From: DASRVA01 sp035550715
GTDB taxonomy: Bacteria > Gemmatimonadota > Gemmatimonadetes > JACCXV01 > JAHWKZ01
Assembly (NCBI GenBank): GCA_035550715.1
Contig: DASZOP010000124.1
Coordinates: forward strand, 1 to 12,580
Direction: 5' to 3'
DNA length: 12,580 nt
The notes under the pieces were generated by a model that had not been told where the DNA came from, did no database searches, and saw only the letters and a program-made list of their open reading frames with translations. The position numbers and the translations under genes were made by a program. Shown here in pieces: positions 6,260-12,580 of this stretch (positions are counted from its first letter, which is position 1; every line of letters starts with the position of its first letter).

Positions 6260-7027
6260 GTGCTGATCGGGATCCTCGCCGACGTCCACGCCAACCTCCA
6301 GGCGCTCGAAGCCACGCTGGCGTGGCAGGACGCCCGCGGCGTCGAAGACCGGGTTTGCCTGGGCGACGTGGTCGGGTACGGCGGCGATCCCGAGCGATGC
6401 ATCGAGATCGTACGCGAGAGGTGTTCCGTGACCGTGCTCGGGAATCACGATCACGCCGTGTTCGATGCGACCCTGCGGACCGACTTCAACGACCATGCCC
6501 GCCAGGCCGTGGAGCGGCACGCCGAGATCCTGGGCGAGGCCGAGGTCGCCTGGCTCCGGTCGCTGCCCGGGGTCGCCACGAAGGAGGGCATGGTCCTGGG
6601 GCACGCCGGCTTCGCGGACCCGGGGGCCTACCCCTACGTCACCGACCCGGCCACTGCCACCGCGGAGCTGACGGCGATGCCGGGCCGGATCGGCTTCATC
6701 GGCCATACCCACGTGCCGGCGATCTTCCGGGCCCTCGAGGACGGCGAGGCGGAGCGCGTCGTCCCGGCGTCCTGGGCCGAGCCGTCGGCGGCGAACTCGG
6801 GAGAGGTGAGCGTCCGGCTCGAGGGACCGGGGCGCTTCCTGGTCAATCCGGGCTCGGTGGGCCAGCCACGCGACCGCGATCCGCGGGCGGCCTGCGCCGC
6901 GTTCGACACGGCCGACCAGATTCTGATCCTGGCCCGGATCCCCTACGACGTCCCGTCCGCCCAGCGCGCCATCGTCGCGCGAGGGCTCCCCGCCTTCGAG
7001 GCGAGCCGGCTGGCGTACGGGATGTGA
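6260..7027 (+). CDS. Calcineurin-like metallophosphoesterase
   Basis: This 255-aa cytoplasmic protein has the full set of calcineurin-like phosphoesterase motifs: DVH (D8, H10), GDVVGYGGDPE (35-45, D36), GNHDHAVF (61-68, N62 and H63), GHAGF (114-118, H114) and GHTHVP (148-153, H149 and H151). These form a di-metal centre that hydrolyses phosphomono- or phosphodiesters. NPGSVGQPRDRDPRAA (196-211) is typical of the YfcE / Ap4A-hydrolase-like subgroup. The substrate is unknown. GTG 6260 follows nusB by 24 nt, with GAGCGGAG about 12 nt upstream, and the N terminus begins directly with the first beta strand, so the start is reasonable. Its position right after a riboflavin operon that lacks its phosphatase step is suggestive (see the findings). 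Its stop overlaps the methyltransferase start by 4 nt. Confidence 0.92.
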   Translation: MLIGILADVHANLQALEATLAWQDARGVEDRVCLGDVVGYGGDPERCIEIVRERCSVTVLGNHDHAVFDATLRTDFNDHARQAVERHAEILGEAEVAWLRSLPGVATKEGMVLGHAGFADPGAYPYVTDPATATAELTAMPGRIGFIGHTHVPAIFRALEDGEAERVVPASWAEPSAANSGEVSVRLEGPGRFLVNPGSVGQPRDRDPRAACAAFDTADQILILARIPYDVPSAQRAIVARGLPAFEASRLAYGM

Positions 7028-7791
7028 GCGGCTCGGCCGGGACCTGGGACCGGTTCTGGTCCGGCAAGGACGACCTGGAGCGGGTCTACCCCTCGAGCCC
7101 GCGGGTCCTGGAGACGGTGCTGGAGTGGCTCCCGGAGCCGAGCCGGGTGCTCGAGATCGGCTCCGGAACGGGGCGCGACACGGGCGAGCTCGCCAGACGC
7201 GGTCATCACGCGGTGGCGCTGGACGCCTCGCCCGAGGCGTGGCGGCTGACGGCGCGAGCGGAGCCCTCGCTCAAGGGGCGCGGCCTGGTCGGCGGCGACG
7301 CCCTCCACCTCCCGTTCCCCGACGGGACGTTCGACGCCGTCTTCCACCAGGGGGTCCTGGAGCACTTCGGGAACCCGGCCGCTTTTCTGGCCGAGAACCT
7401 GCGGGTCGCGCGCCCGGGCGGAGTGCTCGTCGTCGACGTCCCGCAGACCTTCCATCCATGGACGCTCCTCAAGCGGGCGGCCCTCCGCGCCGATCGCTGG
7501 TTCGCGGGATGGGAGACCGAATTCACGATCGCCGAGCTCGAGCGGCTGGTCGCGGAGGCCGGCTGGGAAATCCGGACGAGCTACGGAGACTGGATGGTGC
7601 CGAGCCTCGCCTACCGGCTGGCGCGAGAGGCCGTCCGGCGGGCGGGGATCGAGCTTCCCCTCGCGCCCTCCGGCCCGGTGCCTCTGGCGCGCGTCCGGCG
7701 CGCTCTCCGTGAGCGACTCCTGGCGCCGCGGGCGGCGCGCTGGGTGGCGCACACGATCGGCGTCGTCGGCCGGCGTCCGGAGACCGCCTGA
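7024..7791 (+). CDS. Class I SAM-dependent methyltransferase
   Basis: The 255-aa protein starts at GTG 7024 in a GTGA overlap with the phosphoesterase stop. The frame is open further upstream, but that stretch lies inside the phosphoesterase gene. Residues 42-60 (VLEIGSGTGRDTGELARRG) are motif I of the Rossmann-fold SAM site. ALDASPEAWRLT (65-76) carries the acidic residue that binds the SAM ribose. GDALHLPFPDGTFDAVFHQGVLEHF (91-115) contains motifs II and III of the UbiE/Methyltransf_11 type, and PGGVLVVDVPQ (131-141) is the next strand. The C terminus is Arg-rich, with short hydrophobic stretches. The acceptor cannot be read from sequence. Because it opens a run of glycosyltransferase genes, a sugar or lipid-glycan O-methyltransferase is the best inference. 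A small-molecule or quinone methylase is an alternative. Confidence 0.9.
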   Translation: MSGSAGTWDRFWSGKDDLERVYPSSPRVLETVLEWLPEPSRVLEIGSGTGRDTGELARRGHHAVALDASPEAWRLTARAEPSLKGRGLVGGDALHLPFPDGTFDAVFHQGVLEHFGNPAAFLAENLRVARPGGVLVVDVPQTFHPWTLLKRAALRADRWFAGWETEFTIAELERLVAEAGWEIRTSYGDWMVPSLAYRLAREAVRRAGIELPLAPSGPVPLARVRRALRERLLAPRAARWVAHTIGVVGRRPETA

Positions 7792-7792
7792 C

Positions 7793-8911
7793 GTGCGGAT
7801 CCTGGTCATCAACTGGCAGGACTGGACGCACCCTCGCGCCGGAGGCGCCGAGATCCACCTGCGCGAGGTGTTCGGCCGGATCGCCGCGGCCGGGCACCGC
7901 GTCGACCTCCTCTGCACGGGCTTCGAGGGGGCCGCGTCCGAGGAGCGCCTGGACGGAATCAACGTGATCCGGCGGGGCCGGCGGTGGGAGCTGTTCAATT
8001 TCGCTGTGCCGGGGTTCTATCGGAGAGTCCTCAGGCGGAACCGGTACGACGTGATCGTCGACGACCTGAACAAGGTCCCCTTCTACAGCCCCCTCTTCTC
8101 CGACCGGCCGGTGGTCGCCCTCGTCCACCACCTCTTCGGCGGAACGGTCTTCGAGCAGACCAACCCGGCCTTCGGGAGCTACGTGTGGATGAGCGAGCGC
8201 GCCGTGCCCCGCGTCTATGGGCGCTCGCCCTTCATCGCCGTCTCTCGCTCGACGGCCGACGACCTGGAGGCCAGAGGCATCGACCGTGACCGGATCACCG
8301 TCATCCCGAACGGGCTCCCGGACCTTCCCTACGAGCGGTGGCTGGAGGAGCCCAAGGACCCGACGCCCCTGTTCGTCGTCCTGACCCGGCTCAAACGGTA
8401 CAAGGCGATCGAGCTCGCCCTCGAGGCGTTCGCGCGGGTCCTGCGCGAGCATCCGGAGGCCCGGCTCGTCGTGGCCGGCGACGGCGACCATCGGGAGGCG
8501 CTCGAGCGTCGCGCCGGGGCGAGCGGATTGAACGGACGGGTCGAGTTCCCGGGCTGGCTGGACGACGAGGCCAAGTGGTCCCTCCTCCGGCGCGCGTGGG
8601 CGCTCCTCTATACCAGCCCCAAGGAGGGATGGGGGATCTCGAGCATCGAGGCCCAGCGGGTGGGCACGATCGCGATCGTGAGCGACTCGCCGGGACTCCG
8701 CGAGACGGTGGTGGCCGGCGAAACCGGCGCCGTCGTACCTCACGGCGACGTGGCGGCCCTGGCGAGCGCGATGGAGCGGGCGATCGACCACCCGGCGGAG
8801 CGGATGGCATGGGAGGCGGCCGCGGTCCGGCGCACCCGCAGCTACTCGTGGGACGCCGCCGCCGCCCGTACGTCCGAGGTGCTCGAGAGCGCCATGAAGG
8901 GGGGACGGTGA
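7793..8911 (+). CDS. GT4-family (GT-B fold) glycosyltransferase
   Basis: This is a 372-aa retaining glycosyltransferase. VRILVINWQDWTHPRAGGAE (1-20) is the GT4 N-terminal strand and Gly-rich acceptor loop. FIAVSRSTADDL (147-158) and VIPNGL (170-175) mark the domain linker. LTRLKRYKAIELALEAF (197-213) and LVVAGDGDHREALERR (225-240) begin the nucleotide-sugar-binding domain. PKEGWGISSIEA (276-287) carries the EX7E catalytic pair E278 and E286. GTG 7793 is chosen because it leaves only 1 nt after the methyltransferase stop and begins at the conserved beta strand. The frame extends back to 7709 inside the methyltransferase gene. It would act on the cytoplasmic face of the membrane, transferring a hexose from an NDP-sugar. 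Donor and acceptor are unknown. It overlaps the next gene by 4 nt. Confidence 0.92.
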   Translation: MRILVINWQDWTHPRAGGAEIHLREVFGRIAAAGHRVDLLCTGFEGAASEERLDGINVIRRGRRWELFNFAVPGFYRRVLRRNRYDVIVDDLNKVPFYSPLFSDRPVVALVHHLFGGTVFEQTNPAFGSYVWMSERAVPRVYGRSPFIAVSRSTADDLEARGIDRDRITVIPNGLPDLPYERWLEEPKDPTPLFVVLTRLKRYKAIELALEAFARVLREHPEARLVVAGDGDHREALERRAGASGLNGRVEFPGWLDDEAKWSLLRRAWALLYTSPKEGWGISSIEAQRVGTIAIVSDSPGLRETVVAGETGAVVPHGDVAALASAMERAIDHPAERMAWEAAAVRRTRSYSWDAAAARTSEVLESAMKGGR

Positions 8912-9873
8912 CGGGCAGGGAGGACGCCTCGCCGCGTGCCGACTTCGGCGTCGTGGTCCCGGCCTACAACGAGGTCGAGAACATGGGCCCGCTGTTCGAG
9001 GCGCTGGCCACGACGTGGCGCCGGAACGGCCTCGCCGGCGAGATCGTCCTGGTCGACGACGGCTCGGCGGACGGCACGGCGGAGGCCGCTACCCGGGTTG
9101 CGGCGGTTTTCCCGGGCCGGGTCCGGATCGAGCGTCACCCGGTCAACCTGGGGAAGACCGAGGCCATGGTGACGGCGGCCCTGGCGACGCCGCGCCGCTG
9201 GCTCGTCCTCTTCGACGCCGATCTCCAGCACTCCCCGGACGAGATCCCGCGCTTCCTCGACAAGCTCTCCGAGGGGTACGACGTGGTGACCGGCTGGAAG
9301 CAGGGCCGCTACGAGAAGCGGCTCGTCTCCGGCATCTACAACTGGCTTTCGCGCCGGCTCTTCCGGGTCCCCGTCCACGACCTCAACTCGATGAAGGCGT
9401 TCCGGCGCGAGGTCCTGGAGGAGATCCCGCTCCGTCACGACTGGCACCGCTTCTTCGTCGTCCTCGCGCACGACCGCGGCTACCGGGTGGGCGAGATCCC
9501 GATTACCCTCTATCCCCGTCGCTTCGGAGCGTCCAAGTACTCGGGTGTCGGCCGGATCGTGGCCGGCACGCTCGACCTCGCGTCGGTGAAGGTGATCACC
9601 ACACTCCTCCGGAAGCCGCTCGTCTTCTTCGGGACGCTGGGAGCGCTGCTCGGCGCGAGCGGGTTCGTCGTCGGGCTGGTCGCCCTCTACTACCGCTTCG
9701 AGCTCGGCCAGGGGTATCGCCCGCTCCTCTATCTGGTGATCCTGCTGCTCGTTCTCGGCGCGCTCTTCTTCGCCCTCGGGGTCCTGGCCGAGGGGATCGT
9801 CCAGGTCCGGGACCGGGTCGAGCACCTCGAGCGGCGGCTGACCGCCGCGGATCGGAGCGGGCAGGAGGGGTGA
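8908..9873 (+). CDS. GT2-family polyprenyl-phosphate glycosyltransferase (DPM1/ArnC-like) with two C-terminal membrane segments
   Basis: The 321-aa product starts at GTG 8908 (GTGA overlap), with a strong AAGGGGGGA ribosome site just upstream. The GT-A domain has VVVPAYNEVENM (15-26), EIVLVDDGSADGT (45-57), LGKTEAM (81-87) and the metal-binding DAD at 103-105 within LFDADLQHSPDEIP (101-114). DLNSMKAFRREVLEEI (158-173) and RFGASKYSG (205-213) are typical of dolichol- or undecaprenyl-phosphate sugar synthases. Two hydrophobic helices, about 237-261 and 272-296, anchor it in the inner membrane, and a short charged coiled-coil-like tail follows. The expected reaction is NDP-sugar plus polyprenyl phosphate giving polyprenyl-P-sugar, on the cytoplasmic side. 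The sugar is not readable from sequence. The GT39-like protein immediately downstream is a natural consumer of the product. Confidence 0.92.
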   Translation: MTGREDASPRADFGVVVPAYNEVENMGPLFEALATTWRRNGLAGEIVLVDDGSADGTAEAATRVAAVFPGRVRIERHPVNLGKTEAMVTAALATPRRWLVLFDADLQHSPDEIPRFLDKLSEGYDVVTGWKQGRYEKRLVSGIYNWLSRRLFRVPVHDLNSMKAFRREVLEEIPLRHDWHRFFVVLAHDRGYRVGEIPITLYPRRFGASKYSGVGRIVAGTLDLASVKVITTLLRKPLVFFGTLGALLGASGFVVGLVALYYRFELGQGYRPLLYLVILLLVLGALFFALGVLAEGIVQVRDRVEHLERRLTAADRSGQEG

Positions 9874-11414
9874 GGGACCCGCGTCGGTGGGCTCTCGCGG
9901 GCGCCGTGGTCTCGATCGTCCTGGCGTTCGCCCTGATCGATCCCTACCTGTTCACGGGCGGAGACAACGTCGCGTACTACGCCCTGGCGCGTGCGCTGGC
10001 GACCGGCCGCGGCTACGTGGACCTGATCAGCCCCGGCACACCGCCCGAGACCCTGTATCCACCGGGTTTCCCGCTTCTGCTGGTGCCCTTCTACTGGCTC
10101 GGCGGCGGCAGCATGTTCGTCCTCAAACTGGAATCGGTGCTGGCCGCCGCGGTCGCCCTGTGGGCCACCTGGAAGCTCGGCCGGGAGGCCCGGGGGGTTC
10201 CGGCCTGGGCGGCCGCCGCCGCCGTCTGGCTGGTCGGCCTCGCCCCGGTCTTTCTCCTGTACACGCGGTACGTCCTCTCCGACATGTCGTACACCGCCGT
10301 GGGGATGCTCGCGCTGGTCTTCTTCCAGCGGGCCGACCCGCGCGACGGGGAAGCCGAGGGTCAGGGGGGCAAGTCGGAGGAGCGGTGGTGGGTCGCGGGC
10401 TCCCTGGTCGCCGTCCTCGCGTTCGCGATCCGGACGGCCGGCGTGGCGCTCCTCGGGGCGGCCCTTCTGTGGGCCCTCGGGCGGCGGCGTTGGAGGCGGG
10501 CCGCGATCGTGGCCGTCGCGATCGGTCTGGCCGCCGTGCCGTGGCTGGTCTGGACCTCCCAGCGCCCACCCGAGACCGGCGGCTATTTCGATCAGGTCCG
10601 GGTCACGGACCGGCTGGACCCGGAGAGCCCGCCGATGCGCCTATCCCAGTACGGGGAGCGCGCCGCCGTGAACCTCGCGATCTACGCGATCCGCGATCTG
10701 TCCCAGCTCTTCTGGCCGGTGACGCCGGCCCCGCTCGCCGTGCGGGTGTTCGGCGTGATCGTCGGGGTCGCCCTCACCGTCCTGGGCTTTCTTCATCTGG
10801 TCCGTCGGCGCGGGGTCACGGTGTGGGATCTCTTCGGGCTCCTCTCCCTGGGGGTGATCCTCGTCTGGCCGTGGACGGGAGACCGGTTCTTCCTGACGCT
10901 CGTCCCGATCCTCTGGCTGGCCATGCTGACGGGCCTCGACCATGCGTCGCGGTTCTTCACCGGTCGCGACGCGCCCGCGCGATGGGGAGCGGCGGCGCTG
11001 ATCGCGGTCATGGTGCTGGGTGCGGTCCTCGGCGTCCCGCGGGCCTGGGCCAGCACGCGCGCCTGGCTGGATGGGGATGAGCTGGCGGGGTACGACCCGT
11101 TCTGGCAGGACTACTTCGAAGCCGCCCGCTGGATCGGCGACACCGCCCCCGATGCGATCATCACCGGCCGCAAGCCGACCTTCGCCTGGTACTGGAGCGG
11201 GGGTCGCCCGAGCCTTGTCTATCCCTTCCACGGCGACCCCGAGCGGATGTGGGCCTTTCTCCGGGAGCGGGGGATCACCCACATCCTGATGGAGCCTACG
11301 ACCCGGGACTACCTGGGCCCGACGCTGGCGCCGCACGCCGATCTGATCGAGGTCGTCCACGCGGCGCCCCACCGGGCCGTCCTGGTCCTCCGGATAGCGC
11401 CCGGCCCACCCTGA
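9870..11414 (+). CDS. Polytopic GT39/PMT-like (GT-C) membrane glycosyltransferase
   Basis: This is a 514-aa integral membrane protein. GTG 9870 overlaps the GT2 stop by 4 nt, with AGGAGG at 9863-9868 unusually close to it. The first helix (8-27) is followed by an extracytoplasmic loop with GGDNVAYYALARALATGRGY (30-49), the place where GT-C enzymes carry their essential Asp (usually DE, here DN). LYPPGFPLLLVPFYWLGG (62-79) is characteristic of PMT_2-type proteins. About nine to eleven further hydrophobic segments continue to about residue 390, broken by a charged cytoplasmic-like loop at 153-173 (GEAEGQGGKSEE). The last 120 residues form a soluble domain with ITGRKPTFAWYWSGGR (431-446) and HILMEPTTRDYL (471-482). 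GT-C enzymes use polyprenyl-phosphate sugars on the outer face of the inner membrane, matching the gene upstream. The acceptor (lipid A, protein or another glycan) is unknown. Confidence 0.85.
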   Translation: MRDPRRWALAGAVVSIVLAFALIDPYLFTGGDNVAYYALARALATGRGYVDLISPGTPPETLYPPGFPLLLVPFYWLGGGSMFVLKLESVLAAAVALWATWKLGREARGVPAWAAAAAVWLVGLAPVFLLYTRYVLSDMSYTAVGMLALVFFQRADPRDGEAEGQGGKSEERWWVAGSLVAVLAFAIRTAGVALLGAALLWALGRRRWRRAAIVAVAIGLAAVPWLVWTSQRPPETGGYFDQVRVTDRLDPESPPMRLSQYGERAAVNLAIYAIRDLSQLFWPVTPAPLAVRVFGVIVGVALTVLGFLHLVRRRGVTVWDLFGLLSLGVILVWPWTGDRFFLTLVPILWLAMLTGLDHASRFFTGRDAPARWGAAALIAVMVLGAVLGVPRAWASTRAWLDGDELAGYDPFWQDYFEAARWIGDTAPDAIITGRKPTFAWYWSGGRPSLVYPFHGDPERMWAFLRERGITHILMEPTTRDYLGPTLAPHADLIEVVHAAPHRAVLVLRIAPGPP

Positions 11415-12580
11415 TGCGGATCCTCCACGTTCCGACGGCCTGGCCGCGCGATCCCGACGACGTGATCACGCCGTGGCTCGTGACGCTGGCCGAGCGTCAG
11501 GCCGGCCGCGGCCACCAGGTCCACGTGCTGGCGCCGTCGTACGCGGGGCTGGGTGACCAGCGGCAAGGAGACGTGTTCGTCCACCGCTACCGGTACGCGC
11601 CGGAGCGCTGGGAGCGGCTGACCCACGAGGAGACGACCCCCGATCGTCTCGAGCGGAACCCGGCGTGGGGGCTCCTTCTGCCCGGGTATGTCGCGGCCGG
11701 GGCCCGCGCCGCCCGCCGTCTCGGGCGGCAGATCCGCCCGGATGCCGTGCACGTCCATTGGGCGATCCCCCACGGGCTGCACGGTGTGGCCGCGGCCCGG
11801 TCCGCCGGAGCGGCCCTCGTCACCACCTTCTACGGGGCCGAGATCCGATGGGCCGAGCGGCGCTTCCCGCCGGGCAAGACGTTCCTTCGCTGGTACGGGC
11901 GGCGCTCGCACCTGGTGGCGATCTCCGAGAGCACGCGGCGTATGCTGGCTCCCTATGCCGCCCGGCCGATCGACGTGATCCCATACGGGGTCCCGATGCC
12001 CGAGGAACCTCCACCCAGACGGGGCGGGGACGGACCGCCGGTCCTGCTCTTCGTCGGCCGGCTGGTCACCCGCAAGGGGGTCGACCGCCTCATCGAAGCT
12101 CTCTCGGCCGTGCTCGATCGCCCGTGGCGGCTCGAGGTGATCGGGTTCGGACCGGAGCGGGAGGGGCTCGAGGCCCTCTCCGAGCGGCTCGGCGTAGCCG
12201 AGCGGGTCGCTTTCCTCGGCCGCGTCTCGAACCAGGAGCTCACCACGGCGTACCGGCGGGCGGCCGGGTTCGTCCTGCCTGCCACCCTGGACGAGCGCGA
12301 GGACACCGAGGGGCTGGGCGTGGTTCTCCTCGAGGCGATGAGCCACGCCCTCCCCGTCCTGGCCACGCGGCGCGGCGGGATCACCGACGTCGTGATCGAC
12401 GGCCGGACCGGAATTCTCGTCGAGGACGAGATCCCAGCTCTCGCGGACGGGGTCCGCCGGCTCCTCGAGGACCCCGCCCTCGCCCGCGAGATGGGCGAGC
12501 GCGGCCGGGAACGCGTGCGCACCGCATTCGGATGGGATAGCATCGTGGACCGCCTGGAGGCCGTCTACCGGCGCGGGGCC
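11414..12580 (+). CDS. GT4-family (GT-B fold) glycosyltransferase, 3' end beyond window
   Basis: ATG 11414 overlaps the previous stop by 1 nt (TGATG). The frame stays open to the last base, giving 389 residues, which is close to a full-length GT4 enzyme, so only a short tail is missing. MRILHVPTAWPRD (1-13) is the first strand and HWAIPHGLHG (115-124) follows. TTFYGAEIRW (137-146) and VAISESTRRML (168-178) fit the GT4 N-domain. VIPYGVP (188-194), LLFVGRLVTRKGVDRLIEAL (211-230) and LEVIGFGPEREGLE (240-253) open the donor-binding domain. DTEGLGVVLLEAMSHALPVL (297-316) holds the EX7E pair E299 and E307, and RRGGITDVVIDGRTGILV (319-336) contacts the nucleotide sugar. It is distinct in sequence from the other GT4 enzyme at 7793 and probably adds a different sugar to the same glycan. 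Donor and acceptor are unknown. Confidence 0.92.
   Translation, partial: MRILHVPTAWPRDPDDVITPWLVTLAERQAGRGHQVHVLAPSYAGLGDQRQGDVFVHRYRYAPERWERLTHEETTPDRLERNPAWGLLLPGYVAAGARAARRLGRQIRPDAVHVHWAIPHGLHGVAAARSAGAALVTTFYGAEIRWAERRFPPGKTFLRWYGRRSHLVAISESTRRMLAPYAARPIDVIPYGVPMPEEPPPRRGGDGPPVLLFVGRLVTRKGVDRLIEALSAVLDRPWRLEVIGFGPEREGLEALSERLGVAERVAFLGRVSNQELTTAYRRAAGFVLPATLDEREDTEGLGVVLLEAMSHALPVLATRRGGITDVVIDGRTGILVEDEIPALADGVRRLLEDPALAREMGERGRERVRTAFGWDSIVDRLEAVYRRGA

Noticed and set aside
11665..12540. 291-codon + strand frame inside the last glycosyltransferase
   Set aside because: It is an Arg/Pro/Gly-rich shadow frame. The GT4 frame starting at 11414 carries all conserved motifs and runs open to the window end.

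Overview
This is a GC-rich window (roughly 70% G+C by eye) from a bacterium. All 13 genes lie on the + strand and most are packed with 1-10 nt overlaps. GTG is used as a start codon about as often as ATG. One gene encodes a signal-peptide protein that ends in an aromatic residue, like an outer-membrane beta-barrel, so a Gram-negative (diderm) host is likely. The composition and gene style would suit an uncultured high-GC diderm lineage, for example the Gemmatimonadota or Eisenbacteria type. That is a guess; the sequence alone does not fix the taxon.

Region 1 (1-2145) holds the 3' end of a PfkB-family sugar kinase, a complete purM (purine synthesis) and a small predicted outer-membrane protein. 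Their ends overlap by 8-10 nt.

Region 2 (2146-2314) is the only sizeable non-coding stretch. It contains a compact 138-bp palindromic element (2149-2286). Its ends are near-perfect inverted repeats and it has two internal hairpins and an alternative pairing between its segments. A G.U wobble suggests it folds best as RNA read from the - strand. It is not a recognisable FMN riboswitch. I regard it as the most interesting object in the window.

Region 3 (2315-6235) is a riboflavin operon, ribD-ribE-ribBA-ribH, followed by nusB. It encodes every enzymatic step from GTP and ribulose-5-phosphate to riboflavin except the dephosphorylation of the pyrimidine intermediate. A calcineurin-like phosphoesterase follows nusB (6260-7027).

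Region 4 (7024-12580) is a coupled set of envelope or glycan genes. It contains a SAM methyltransferase, a GT4 glycosyltransferase, a GT2 polyprenyl-phosphate-sugar synthase-like enzyme with two membrane segments, a polytopic GT39/PMT-like transferase and a second GT4 enzyme that runs off the window. The GT2 enzyme probably makes the lipid-linked sugar that the GT39-like membrane protein transfers. The GT4 enzymes and the methyltransferase would build or modify a glycan. No tRNA, rRNA, CRISPR array, IS element or convincing factor-independent terminator was seen.
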